Origin: Gambelia wislizenii
Taxonomy: Eukaryota; Chordata; Lepidosauria; Squamata; Crotaphytidae
Length of the DNA: 64,000 bases
Direction: 5' to 3'
Assembly: GCA_030847615.1 (NCBI GenBank)
Contig: JAUMIR010000004.1
Span: 88,123,501-88,187,500, forward strand
Shown: positions 23,242 to 33,465 of the stretch, one piece after another
Layout of the letters: each line of letters starts with the position of its first letter
Position numbering within the stretch: position 1 is the stretch's first letter
Made by a program: the position numbers and the translations under genes
Notes under the pieces: generated by a model
The model's database searches: none
The model's input: only the letters and a program-made list of their open reading frames with translations
Told to the model about the DNA's origin: nothing

Positions 23242-24588
23242 CTAATCAGGAAAGGCCTGCTGAAAGCGATCCATCTTTAGTGCTTTTTTAAAGCTACTCA
23301 AGCTCATCATCTGACGGATCTCGTTCAGCAGGCCATTCCATAATTTGGGGGCGATTACCAAAAAGGCCCTCTGGGAGGTTGCAGACAGCCTAGATTTTTG
23401 TGGCTGAAGCAAATTCCTCCCAGAGGACCGGAGTGCACGGGGAAGATTGTATGGAAGGAGGCGGTTCCGAAGATGAGTTGGACCCAAGCCATTTAGGGCT
23501 TTAAAGGTAATAACCAACACCTTATATTAGGCCCGGAAACTGATAGGCAGCTAATGGAGAGATTTTAATACTGGAGTTATATGGTCTCTCCAAGATGTTC
23601 CAGAGACCACTCTGGCACTCTGGCTGCCATATTTTGTACCAACTGAAGTTTCTGGACCAAGCACAAGGGTAGCCCCATGTAGAGCACATTGCAGAAATCT
23701 AGATGAGAGGTTACCAGCGCATGCACCACAGTCTCGAGGTCCCTTACTTCCAGGAAAAGGCGCAGCTGGCGTATCAGTCGAAGCTAGTAACAGGCGCTCC
23801 TGACCGTCGCATTCACCTGACTAGTCATCTGAAGCAATGAGTCAAGGAGCACCCCCAGACTGCGAACACAGTCCTTAATGGAGAGTGTGACCCCGTTCAG
23901 GACTGGAGGTTGCAACCCAACTCCTGGTTTTGGGGCCGCTACTGTGAGCACCTTCGTTTTATCCGGATTTCATCTCAAACTGTTTTTCCTCATCCAGCCC
24001 ATTACTGCTTTAAGATAGTCCTTAAGAGGAGAGATGCCATCAGAATTCCAGGCCGATGATTGGGACAAGGAGAAATAGATCTGGGTGTCATCAGCGTACT
24101 GATAAAACCCAGCCCCGTAACTCCGAATAATCTCACCTAGAGGCTTCATATAGATGTTAAACAGCATTGGGGACAGGATGGCGCCTTGCGGAATGCTACA
24201 AGTAAGCTCCTTTCTGCTGGAGCAGCTGTCCCCAAGTAGCACCCTCTGGGACCTATCTGAGAGGAAGGACCAGAACCACTAGAGCGCAGTGTCTCCAATT
24301 CCTAACCCACTCAGGCGATTCAAGAGGATGCTATGATCTATCATATCAAAAGCCGCTGAGAGGTCCAAAAACACCAACAGGGTCACACTACCCCTGTCGA
24401 TGCTTAAGACACAGGTTGTTGGTCAAGGCAACCATGGCAGTCTCAACTCCAAATCCTGTCCTAAAGCTAGTTTGAAATGGGTCTAGATAATCGGTTTCAT
24501 CCAAGACCACTTGGAGTTGAAGAGCAACTGCCCTCTCGATCACTTTGCTCAAGAATGGTAACGTAGAAACCGGCCTATAGTTGTTCAT
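23242..24588 (-). pseudogene. LINE B reverse transcriptase and C-terminus
   Basis: Pieces in order of translation. NNYRPVSTLPFLSKVIERAV (24388-24588) is the RT 'NYRP' block. SIPQGAILSPMLFNIYMKPL, then GFYQYADDTQIYFSL (23970-24242), includes an intact YADD catalytic box. MLVITFKALNGLGPTHLRN, then QRAFLVIAPKLWNGLLNEIR (23242-23520), is the L2 C-terminal segment. The intervening SAAFD region lies in other frames near 24310-24370. Frameshifts separate the pieces. Confidence 0.82.
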
Positions 24589-25172
24589 GTCCAGGGGGTC
24601 CAGGGAAGGTTTTTTTCAGGAGCGGCCTAACCACCGCTTGCTTTAAACAGGATGGAACACACCCTTCTCTGAGGGATGCATTGGTGATGTCCTTAAGGAA
24701 CACCATCAAGGCACCACCACCCCTGGATGGCCAGCCATGAAGGGCAAGGATAGAGAGGGCAGGTCGTCTTCCTCACCCTACCAAGTAGCTTGTCCACGTC
24801 CTCAGTACTCACGGATTGAAATTGATCCAGTAAACTTACAACAACAGAGTTGCTGGACACCTCGTCAATTGTTTCTGTCAAAATACTGGCGTCTAAGTCG
24901 GCTCTTATCCAAGAGATCTTATCTGCAAAGAAGTTGTTACACGCGTCACAGCAGGCCATTGTTGGGTTAAGCAATGGGTTCTGTGCAGGCATAACCTATG
25001 TCATCTCCCTTACCACCCTAAACAGCTCTGCTGGATGGGATTCTGCTGATGCAATACGTGCAGAGGAGAAGGATCTCTGTGCTGCACGTACTGCCTCTCG
25101 ATAGGACCAAAGAAAGTTCCTATGATGAGTCCTGTCGGATAAGAGTCGAGTTTTCCACCAGTTGCGCTCTAA

Positions 25173-26266
25173 TCATTGTCCAACCCGCTTCATTTTCCTA
25201 AGCTCTGATGTATACCATGGGTTAAGGTTTGGAGCAGGTTGGAAAGGACACTTGGGAGCGATCGTGTCGATAGCCTTGGTAAGGTCGGTGTTCCAGGTAT
25301 TAACCAAAGCTTCGACAGGGTCACCGGCGTTACCAACCATTAAACCCTCCAAGGCTTTCTGGAATCTTATTGGTTCCATTAGCCTTCAGGGGCGGACCAT
25401 TCTAATGGGTCCAACACCCCCGGTGGGGTGGGAAGAGATTCTTAGTTCAATCTTGACCAGGAAATGATCCGTCCATGACAGTGCGGTGGTTATAATAACC
25501 TCCGCCCACTGATATTCCTGTTCCGTACTGAAGACCGCATCGAGGGTATGACCTGCACAATGTGTGGGCCTGACAACCAATTGGGATAGGCCCATGTTTG
25601 TCATGGTTCCCATGAATTCCCGAGCCGCACCAGTCAGATTTGTCAAACTGATCTCGAGTGGAATGTTGAAGTTGCCCAAAACTAAAAGACTGGGTGACTC
25701 CAACAGCAACTCTGAGACCAGCTGAGTCAGCTCAGTTAGGGAGTCTTAGGTATACTAGCAGAATCCCCAAACTATCCCTGGTCCTTAGGCTAAGGTACAT
25801 ACACTCAAAGTGGGCTGTGTTCCGGACATGTATCCTGGTCAAAGTTAGATTGCCCTTATAAACCAGAGCCACTCCACCCCCCCGCCCACTTCCCCTCACC
25901 TGCTCACTGACAGAATACCCGGTGGGAAGGGCCTGCCTCCATGCGACAGCGCTATCCTCTCCCAGCCAGGTTTCTGTGAAGCAAGCCAGGTCGGCATCCT
26001 CATCCCAAAGAAGATCGTAAATAATGTGTGTGTGTTTTTTTAACTGACCTGGCATTGCAAAGGAGCAAAGTAAAGTTCTGTGGAATGGTTGGTACACTCT
26101 CCAATCCGTTCCAGGAAACAGGGTGAACTGAAGGTGGGATAGTTAACAAACAGCGATCCCGCCTTCTTTTGTAACATCTGTTCACTCCGTTCGGACCATA
26201 CCTCCCTTTCCCCAGCACAACTCCAATTTCCGCCCCCACTCCATTCCCGGTCTCAGCTGACTCCAA
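25173..26266 (-). pseudogene. LINE B endonuclease
   Basis: FTLLLCNARSVKK (near 26060) starts the AP-like endonuclease. After a frameshift at a T-run beside a TG repeat (about 26024-26042) it continues as DADLACFTETWLGEDSAVAW (the catalytic Glu lies in the TETW motif) and GGGVALVYKG (25732-26097). LLVLGNFNIPLEI then has Asn where GDFN is usual, followed by ALSWTDHFLVKIEL with the Asp-His pair (25386-25709). Linker sequence ending near 25173 is a further frame. Position and order match LINE A's endonuclease. Confidence 0.8.
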
Positions 26267-26268
26267 TT

Positions 26269-26481
26269 GCAGGCTTGGGTCTTTCCTGGCTGGCTGGCGT
26301 TCCTGAGGGGTGTGGGAGTGGCTTAAAACGCCAGCCAGTCCTGGCCACGCCCCCTCTCGCTGCTGCCCTGCTGCTAGAAGTCCTCAGGGCCCTCTGCAGA
26401 CTTCTAGCCCGGTGGAGTGGGAAAAAGAGGCTGCTGCAGGCTTGGAATCCTCCTGGCTGGCAGGCTGGTGTTCCTGAGGGA
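26269..26481 (-). repeat. Partial tandem repeat in LINE B 5' UTR
   Basis: GCAGGCTTGG...CCTGGCTGGC..GGCGTTCCTGAGGG occurs at 26269-26303 and again at 26436-26480, a period of 167 bp. The outer copy is cut off at the element's 5' end. This resembles the repeated 5' monomers some LINEs carry as internal promoters. Confidence 0.7.
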
Positions 26482-27384
26482 TTCAGCGTGTGCTGGATGG
26501 GGTCACACTCCCCCTGAAATCTCAGGTTCACAGCTTGGGTGTGCTCTCGGACTCGGATCTGAGCATGGATGCCCAGGTTTCAGATGTGGGCAGGAGAACA
26601 TTTGCATAGATAAAACTAGTGTGCCAGCTGTGCCCATTCCTTGAGAAGTCAGATCTGGCAATAGTGACACATATCTTGATTACATTGTCTTTGGACTATT
26701 GTTAACGCCCTCTACATGGGGCTGCCTTTGGAAACTGTTTGGAAACTTCAGCTGATCCAAAATGCTGTGACCAGGCTGTTGACCAGGGCTGGGTACAGGG
26801 ATAATGTGACTCTTCTGTTGAAACAGCTCCATCGGCTACTGGTCCATTTCTGGCCAGAATTCAAAGTGCTGGTTTTGACCTTTAAAGCCCTATATGGCTT
26901 GGGTCCAGGCTATTTGAAAAACCTTATGTCGTCACATAAACCAATGTGTGCTTTAAGATCTTGCAAGGGAAGGTTTTCTCTCAGTCCCACCATCTTAGCA
27001 GATACAGCGAGTGAGGTGTCAGGAGAGAGTCTTCTCTGTGGCTGCTCCCAGGCTGTGGAACTCCCTTCTATGGGAGGTCCAGTTGGCTCCCTCCCTGCTT
27101 TCTTTCCACTGGCAGGTGAAAACATTTTTATTTAAGGAGGCACTTGGTGATGACAGATAGTTTTTAATGTGGAGGGGTTGTAGAGAGTTCTTATTTTAGT
27201 TTGTTTTAAATACCTTTTAATGTTGTTTAACTTGTGTTTTTAACCTGTGTTTTAAAATCAAAGTTAGTTTAATTGCATTTTAATTTTTATATTGAGAATT
27301 TTTATTTGTATTTTTTTAAGGTATGTCCCATGCTGGGAGAAAGGAAGAATATAAATTAAATATAAATAAATAAATAAATAAATA
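26482..27384 (+). mobile_element. L2-type LINE A, last third and 3' UTR
   Basis: Plus-strand frame 26716-27135: LETVWKLQLIQNAVTRLLTR, LVLTFKALYGLGPGYLKNL, then RVFSVAAPRLW-like text after a frameshift. The 3' UTR is T-rich and ends GCTGGGAGAAAGGAAGAATA followed by an (AAAT)n tail at about 27356-27384. It is the mate of 19090-20219 and 22087-22989. Confidence 0.82.
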
Positions 27385-27719
27385 AGCACTACTCAAAGTG
27401 GTAGTTTGTCAGTTCGTGAGCCATCAGCTGCTAGTCTGTGGCCAGTTTCCAGGAAAGCAAGAAACAGTTGTAGTTAATGGGCATAAATCTGGTACCAGTT
27501 CCTGGCACATTAAGGGGACAAAATTGCTGAATCCCCACATCAGGTGGTCTGAGAAGCAATAGGGCAAAACATCACTTTTGCTCTACTTTGTGTGGTGAAT
27601 GGCAGCGAAACCAGTTACCAGCTGCCCAGTACTGTTTCAAGGGGCCTGATCAGAGGAGAGGCCAGTTGAGGCTGCCAGAGCCTGCTCCCTTCAAAAAGGG
27701 GAGAGAATAGAAGTGTCGA
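27385..27719. other. Intergenic, no gene seen
   Basis: Unique sequence between the LINE A tail and a candidate conserved block. Nothing recognised. Confidence 0.4.
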
Positions 27720-27960
27720 CCCCCATTAGCAGGCTGCTTCACTCCGGATCATTAAATATGTATATCTTATTACACGCCTTGTTAGAGGATTGAGCTCTAT
27801 TGACTGATAATAAATTCCAAGCCTCATCCCAGCCATAAATTTATCTGGAGACGATGAAGACTCAATAATCTAGTCATGCAGATAATATGATAGGGCCTTA
27901 AAAAGATCATTACATTGGATGTCAAAATTAAAAGTGAAATACACTTTATTAACACTGTTT
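27720..27960. other. Candidate conserved non-coding block
   Basis: CGGATCATTAAATATGTATA, GACTGATAATAAATTCCAAG and AGCCATAAATTTATCTGG stand in repeat-free text between transposon-rich stretches, with TAAT-rich motifs and no reading frame. Possible regulatory element; no alignment evidence. Confidence 0.38.
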
Positions 27961-30236
27961 CCACACTTGGGCCCATTACTTGTTATATCCCCCATTTCCA
28001 CCCACTCAGCCCCTCTGACTGATGAGTTGGGACCAGGCAAAACAAGCCCCTAGCTTCCCAGACTTTTCCAAGTGTGTGGTTAGTACAGTGCTTTATTTCT
28101 AACAAGAGAGAGAGGCCAGAAACTGAAGGCTACTTGGAAATCACCTTCCTTGTTCTTAAAGGCCTTGCTCCCAATCTCAGATGAAGGGACCTCTGTGGTT
28201 TCTCTGCAGCAACACAAAGATTTGCTGAACTTGTCTATTAATCATTATTTTAAATATATACTGTATGTTCCAGAGCTAAGTCTTGGTTTTGAAAACATGG
28301 CCCACAGCTACCTAAACATGTCGAGCCCTGCCTTAAATTCAGCAGTATTGTGCCACTATTATTGTCTAAACTGGAATAGGCTGCAGTGGTGGCGTATCTC
28401 CCACCTTCCAGAGCAGCAATGCCAGAGCACCTCATGAGAAAGCATTGCACAGGTCACATTATACAAGCCCTAGTACCCCAGAATGCATCCCAAGTCAAAT
28501 GTGCAAGGGCACAGGTCTGTGAAGGGGCAGGCAGCCCCTGCCAAGGCCATAAACATGGCAGCACAAAGGGCTGAGAGGCTTTTGGCCACCCAATGCCTTC
28601 TACTCCTGAGCTAGCTGCCCCTCCAGACATGATTTCTCAGTTCTAATCAGAAGGTCACAACCATTTAAACCCCTTTGATTAGGGCTGGCGGCTCTTGCTC
28701 TTCTTGTATTGGCCCCACTGGCCTCTTTGTGCTCCTGCCTCCGGATCAATTGAATGTATCAAGTTTAAAGTGGTTCCACCAAGGGCTCACACACTTCAAT
28801 TCCACTATACACCCTCCCCCCTTCCCACCTTCCTCTCCAGACAAACAAGGTGGAGGGCACGCGAATCGATAAGGCAGCACAGATCAGCTGCCAGGAAACC
28901 AATCGCAGATCAGATTGAAACTGACTTCTGCTTGTATCTTACCAGCTCTCTCTACAATAGATTGGCTTGAAAAATCCGATGGAAAAGGAAGACAAAAGGA
29001 AGGGGGGGGATCCGTTAATACTCCCTGCCACAGACGTTCTAATCTGTGACAGCCTGAGGATTTGCTGAAAACCATTATCACATCGCATGCTCCCTCTTCT
29101 CCTCCGATAAAGCCCTGGCTAATCTGTTTGTTGCAGCGACCTAACAAATGCATTTAGCGAAACAAGGGATGGGGGATTCCCATCACCTCTCTCCAGAGAG
29201 AATGTGAGTAGGGCCTGAGAAGGTTGAAGAAACCTGTTGAAGGGACTGACCCATGGTGGAAGGGCAGCCCAGCAGATCTATTCTGACTCCCTCTACTTGG
29301 CTTAACACCTCTAGGCCAAAAAATCACAGTAAACAAAACACTGAATAATGAATTTTCTGTTCAAGGGACTTCAAAAAGTTTGATCTGGTTCAAGGAGGAA
29401 CATATTTCAGAGATGAGATGATGACCTTAACAGGTCCTTTTGTTACCTGTTACTAGGACACAAAAGTTCCTCGCTCAGGTTGGAGAATCAATCCTGCTTG
29501 CACATACCATCCTTGATGACTAATTAAAGCTGATATTCCTAATGTTTATAGTTCCTTGGTTTGGAGCACAAACCCCAATGGCTTGTAATACTGGTTTTCT
29601 CTGCAAGCCCCAGAGTTATCTTCTAGCTCAGGTTTTTAACCAAGACTGAGAAAAGCTCCAATGCACCTGTTACTGAAAAGGCATGTGAAAGTCTTTTCTC
29701 AATCCACATTAGGAATCTTCATACAAATTCTGCTCATGGAGGGTAGCGGAGCTTGACCTCTGCTGCTTGAACTCCCAGATTAGCCTAAAGTATCAAATCA
29801 GGATGGAGCCAAAATCTGTACATTCTGGCTGAGATCCAATAATTATGTTGGAGGAGCATAATTCTCTGGCAGCATAGCTATGCTGAGGGGGCTTGGGGGG
29901 CTCACAGCTTCTTCTCCTCCCAGAGCTGTGTGTGAGTACCCAGAGACTCCCAAGCACAACTCTGCCTCTGTACCATGGATTAACTATGTGGGAACCTACA
30001 GGAGCCATCAGACTGTCTTTGCACACCCAAGAGTGGAGATGCAGCAGTCATCTCTTGACAAAGGTGGAAGCAGCTTCTTCACTCCCAAGGGGATAAGAGC
30101 AGTCAAGCAAATTCAGGAGCACTCCCATGACCAATCAGTGGGCAAGGGTGGAGGAATAAAGTTGCGTTCCGGAGCCTCCAGCTGTCATTGCCCAGCTGGA
30201 GGTAATTATGTTGCACAAGAAAGGACAGGTTACCTC
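27961..30236. other. Intergenic, no gene seen
   Basis: No exon or clear transposon. Short frames up to 122 codons have no recognised motif. 28850-29150 is low in repeats and could be a weakly conserved segment. Confidence 0.45.
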
Positions 30237-33026
30237 ATAGAATCATAGAATCATAGAATTGCAGAGTTGGAAGAGACCACGAGGGCCATCCTGTCCAACC
30301 CCCTGCCATGCAGGAAATCACAATCAAAGCATCCCCGACAGATGGCCATCCAGCCTCTGTTTAAAGACCTCCAAGGAAGGAGACCCCACCACGCTCCGAG
30401 GGAGTGCGTTCCACTGCCGAACAGCTCTTACTGTCAAAAAGTTCCTCCTAATGTTGAGGTGGAATCTCTGTTCCTGGAGCTTGCACCCATTGCTCCGTGT
30501 TCCAGTCTCTGGAGCAGCAGAAAACAAGCCTGCTCCTTCCTCAGCGTGACATCCCTTCAAATACTTAAACAGGGCTATCATATCGCCTCTAAACCGTCTT
30601 TTTTCCAGGCTAAACATACCCAGCTCCCTAAGTCTCTCCTCATAAGGCATTGTTTCCAGACCTTTCACCATTTTAGTTGCCCTTCTTTGGACACGCTCCA
30701 ATTTGTCAATATCCTTTCTGAATTGTGGTGCCCAGAACTGGACACAGTATTCTAAGTGAGGTCTGACCAAGGCAGAATAGAGTGGCACTATTACTTCCCT
30801 TGATCTAGACACTATACTTCTATTGATACAGCCCAAAATTGCATTGGCCTTTTTAGCTGCCGCATCACACTGTTGGCTCATGTTCAACTTGTGGTCTACT
30901 AGGACTCCTAGATCCCTTTCGCACGTAGTCTCATTCAGCCAGGTCTCTCCCATCCTATATTTATGCATTTCATTTTTCCGCCCTAAATGCAGTACTTTAC
31001 ATTTCTCCGTATTGAATTTCATTTTGTTAGCTTTGGCCCAGCTCTCCAGTCTATCCAGGTCATTCTGAATTTTGATCCTGTCCTCTAGGGTATTAGCTAC
31101 TCCTCCCAATTTGGTGTCATCTGCAAATTTGATAAGTATGCCCCTAATTCCCTCATCTAAGTCATTGATAAAGATGTTGAATAGCACTGGGCCCAGGACA
31201 GAACCCTGTGGCACCCCACTGGTCACATCTTTCCAAGACGAAGAGGAGCCACTGCTGAGCACCCTTTGGGTTCGGCCGGTCAACCAATTACAAATCCATT
31301 GAACAGTTAACTTGTCTAGCCCACATTCTACAAGCTTGTTTGCAAGAATGTCATGGGGAACCTTGTCAAAGGCCTTACTGAAATCAAGGTATGCAATGTC
31401 CACAGCATTCCCTTCATCTACCAAGCTGGTAACTTTATCAAAAAAAGAGATCAGATTAGTCTGGCATGACTTGTTTCTCTGAAACCCATGCTGACTTTTT
31501 GTGATTATGGCATTGCCTTCTAAATGTTCACAGACTCTCTGTTTAATGATCTGTTCTAGAATCTTCCCTGGTATTGATGTCAGACTAACTGGACGATAGT
31601 TGTTGGGATCCTCTTTTTTCCCCTTTTTGAAGATGGGAACTACGTTTGCCCTCCTCCAGTCTGCTGGGACTTCTCCTGTTCTCCAGGAGTTCTCAAATAT
31701 TATTGCCAATGGCTCTGAGATTATATTTGCCAGCTCTTTTAATACTCTTGGATGTAGTTCATCTGGTCCTGGAGATTTAAATTCATTTAGATTAAGAAGG
31801 TATTCCTGTACTACCTCTTTACTTATTTTGAGCTGGATTTCCCCTATTGTGTCCTCTGTTCCATTCTCCTCAGGTTGGTCCTCCTTTTCCTTTTCTGAAA
31901 ACACTGAGGCAAAGAAGGTGTTGAGTAATTCTGCCTTTTCTCTGTCCCCTGTTAGCATTTTGCCATCTTCTCCACGTAGCGGCCCTATCATTTCCTTCTT
32001 CCTCCTTTTGCTGCGGACATACCCAAAAAAACCCTTTTTATTGTTCTTAACCTCCCTAGCAAGCCTGAGCTCATTCTGCGCTTTAGCTTTTCTGACTTTA
32101 CTCCTACACGTGTTCGCTATCTGTTTGAATTCTTCTTTGGTGATTTCCCCCCCTTTCCATTTCCTATACATGTTCCGTTTAAAACTTAGCTCCATTGAAA
32201 GTTCTTTAGTCATCCATCCTGGTTTCTTGAGACACCTCCCATTTTTCTTCCTCAATGGTACTGTTTGAAATTGTGCCTTCAGTATCTCCCTTTTGAGAAA
32301 GTCCCATCCGTCTTGAGGTCCCTTCTCTTTTAGTATTCTTGACCATGGGATCATCCCCAGTATTTCCCTGAGTTTATTGAAATCAGCTCTCCTAAAGTCA
32401 AGAATGCGTGTCTGACTATGCCTGGCTTCTCCTTTCCATTGTATAACAAACTCCAGGAGAACATGATCACTCTCACCTAAGGATCCCACCACTTGCACCC
32501 CATTAACAAGGTCGTCTCTGTTGGTTAGGATCAGATCTAAAATGGCTGACCCCCTTGTTGCCTCTTCCACCTTTTGGACCATGAAATTGTCTTCCAGGCA
32601 TGTAAGGAATTTGCTAGACCTTGTAGTTTTGGCTGAGTTAGATTGCCAGCAAATATCAGGATAGTTGAAGTCACCCATCACTACTACATCTCTCCTTTCT
32701 GCATGTATGTTCATCTGTTCTAGAAAGGCAACATCCAATTCCTCCGTCTGATTTGGGGGTCTGTAGTAGAGTCCCACAATAACATCCCTGTTGTTTCCCT
32801 CCCCTTTAATTTTTATCCAGATGCTCTCCACCTGGCTTCCAGTATTGATGTCATGGATCACTTCACTGGTGTAAATATCCCTGACATATAATGCTATTCC
32901 TCCTCCTTTCCTGTTTGGCCTGTTTCTCCTATAAAGGTTATACCCCTCTATTCCTACATTCCAATCATGAGACTCGTCCCACCAGGTTTCAGTAACGCCT
33001 ATTATATCATATTTGTTTTGTAGTAC
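30237..33026 (-). mobile_element. CR1 LINE, young, 5'-truncated
   Basis: A minus-strand CR1 retrotransposon. Its 3' end is the diagnostic CR1 tail: three tandem ATTCTATG-type octamers (CATAGAATCATAGAATCATAGAAT on the plus strand at 30237-30260, read in reverse), after a short 3' UTR. Coding sequence runs uninterrupted upstream to about 33026, where the element stops inside the endonuclease domain. CR1 inserts by target-primed reverse transcription and is usually 5'-truncated. The unbroken frame shows it is far younger than the decayed CR1 at 37982-41015, to which it aligns throughout. Confidence 0.95.
30324..33026 (-). CDS. CR1 ORF2 endonuclease-reverse transcriptase, N-truncated
   Basis: The frame is open for 900 codons from 33026 to a TGA at 30324. 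No genuine start remains; the first GTG/ATG-type start is at 32861, giving 845 residues. Numbered from 32861, endonuclease motifs are VMGDFNYPDICW (61-72) and GESDHVLLEF (129-138), with IGVTETWW upstream of 32861. RT motifs are NNYRPVSLTS (420-429), YLDFSKAFDKVPHDI (491-505), GVPQGSVLGPVLFNIFIN (549-566) and FADDTKLGG (579-587, catalytic Asp pair intact). The C-terminus ends LDGHLSGML, the usual CR1 end. It would nick target DNA and reverse-transcribe the element's RNA. Lacking the start of the endonuclease and its promoter, it is probably not mobile. Confidence 0.92.
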   Translation of the reverse strand, partial: VLQNKYDIIGVTETWWDESHDWNVGIEGYNLYRRNRPNRKGGGIALYVRDIYTSEVIHDINTGSQVESIWIKIKGEGNNRDVIVGLYYRPPNQTEELDVAFLEQMNIHAERRDVVVMGDFNYPDICWQSNSAKTTRSSKFLTCLEDNFMVQKVEEATRGSAILDLILTNRDDLVNGVQVVGSLGESDHVLLEFVIQWKGEARHSQTRILDFRRADFNKLREILGMIPWSRILKEKGPQDGWDFLKREILKAQFQTVPLRKKNGRCLKKPGWMTKELSMELSFKRNMYRKWKGGEITKEEFKQIANTCRSKVRKAKAQNELRLAREVKNNKKGFFGYVRSKRRKKEMIGPLRGEDGKMLTGDREKAELLNTFFASVFSEKEKEDQPEENGTEDTIGEIQLKISKEVVQEYLLNLNEFKSPGPDELHPRVLKELANIISEPLAIIFENSWRTGEVPADWRRANVVPIFKKGKKEDPNNYRPVSLTSIPGKILEQIIKQRVCEHLEGNAIITKSQHGFQRNKSCQTNLISFFDKVTSLVDEGNAVDIAYLDFSKAFDKVPHDILANKLVECGLDKLTVQWICNWLTGRTQRVLSSGSSSSWKDVTSGVPQGSVLGPVLFNIFINDLDEGIRGILIKFADDTKLGGVANTLEDRIKIQNDLDRLESWAKANKMKFNTEKCKVLHLGRKNEMHKYRMGETWLNETTCERDLGVLVDHKLNMSQQCDAAAKKANAILGCINRSIVSRSREVIVPLYSALVRPHLEYCVQFWAPQFRKDIDKLERVQRRATKMVKGLETMPYEERLRELGMFSLEKRRFRGDMIALFKYLKGCHAEEGAGLFSAAPETGTRSNGCKLQEQRFHLNIRRNFLTVRAVRQWNALPRSVVGSPSLEVFKQRLDGHLSGML

Positions 33027-33191
33027 TTAAAAGTACTTACACAGGTGTAATTGGAGGTTAAGCCAGCATCAGTTACGTACAGGATTCTGGCCTTTGCATG
33101 CAACTGACATGGCAATGGTGCATTTTACTGTTGATCTGCAGATAGCATATTGGAAGACCCTTTTGTACTTCTAGCTAAGTAGTAACACATA

Positions 33192-33465
33192 GGAGCCCTG
33201 GTGGCGCAGTGGTTAAATGCCAGTACTGCAAGTCACCACCTTGCAAGTTGCAAGTTCGATTCCAGCGGGCTCCAAGGTTCACTCAGCCTTCCATCCTTTC
33301 GTAGGTCGGTAAACTGAGTACCCAGCTTGTGGGGGGCAATTAGCTAACACACATTGGAAGCTGTTTAATGCAGTTAGATGTGTAAATAGCTATTGCTTAA
33401 AACAATTTGTAAGCCGCTCTGATAGCCTTGTGGCTGAAGAGCGGGGTATAAATAACTAACTTTTT
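33192..33465 (+). mobile_element. Sauria-type SINE
   Basis: Starts GGAGCCCTGGTGGCGCAGTGG with a tRNA-like box A (GTGGCGCAGTGG) and box B (GCAAGTTCGATTCC). It continues with AGCCTTCCATCCTTTCGTAG and GAGTACCCAGCTTGTGGGGG, and ends in a LINE-like tail GGCTGAAGAGCGGGGTATAA. This head-body-tail matches the Sauria SINE family of scaled reptiles. It is transcribed by RNA polymerase III and mobilised by a partner LINE. Nearly full length and moderately diverged. Confidence 0.88.

Larger units (their letters stand above)
22990..26481 (-). mobile_element. L2-type LINE B, near full length, inserted in LINE A
   Basis: A minus-strand LINE of about 3.5 kb. The 3' end is an (AAT)n tail at about 22990-23018, next to the GCGGCTTACAACAATTAAAA block. 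Going up in coordinate: C-terminal segment, RT, linker, endonuclease and a 5' UTR with a partial tandem repeat. AGGGA occurs on both sides (22985-22989 and 26477-26481), a possible short target duplication. Joining the flanks restores LINE A in frame. Frames are broken in several places, so it is dead but better preserved than its host. Confidence 0.85.

Noticed and set aside
31600..32268. 222-codon plus-strand frame
   Set aside because: Antisense shadow of the intact CR1 reading frame.
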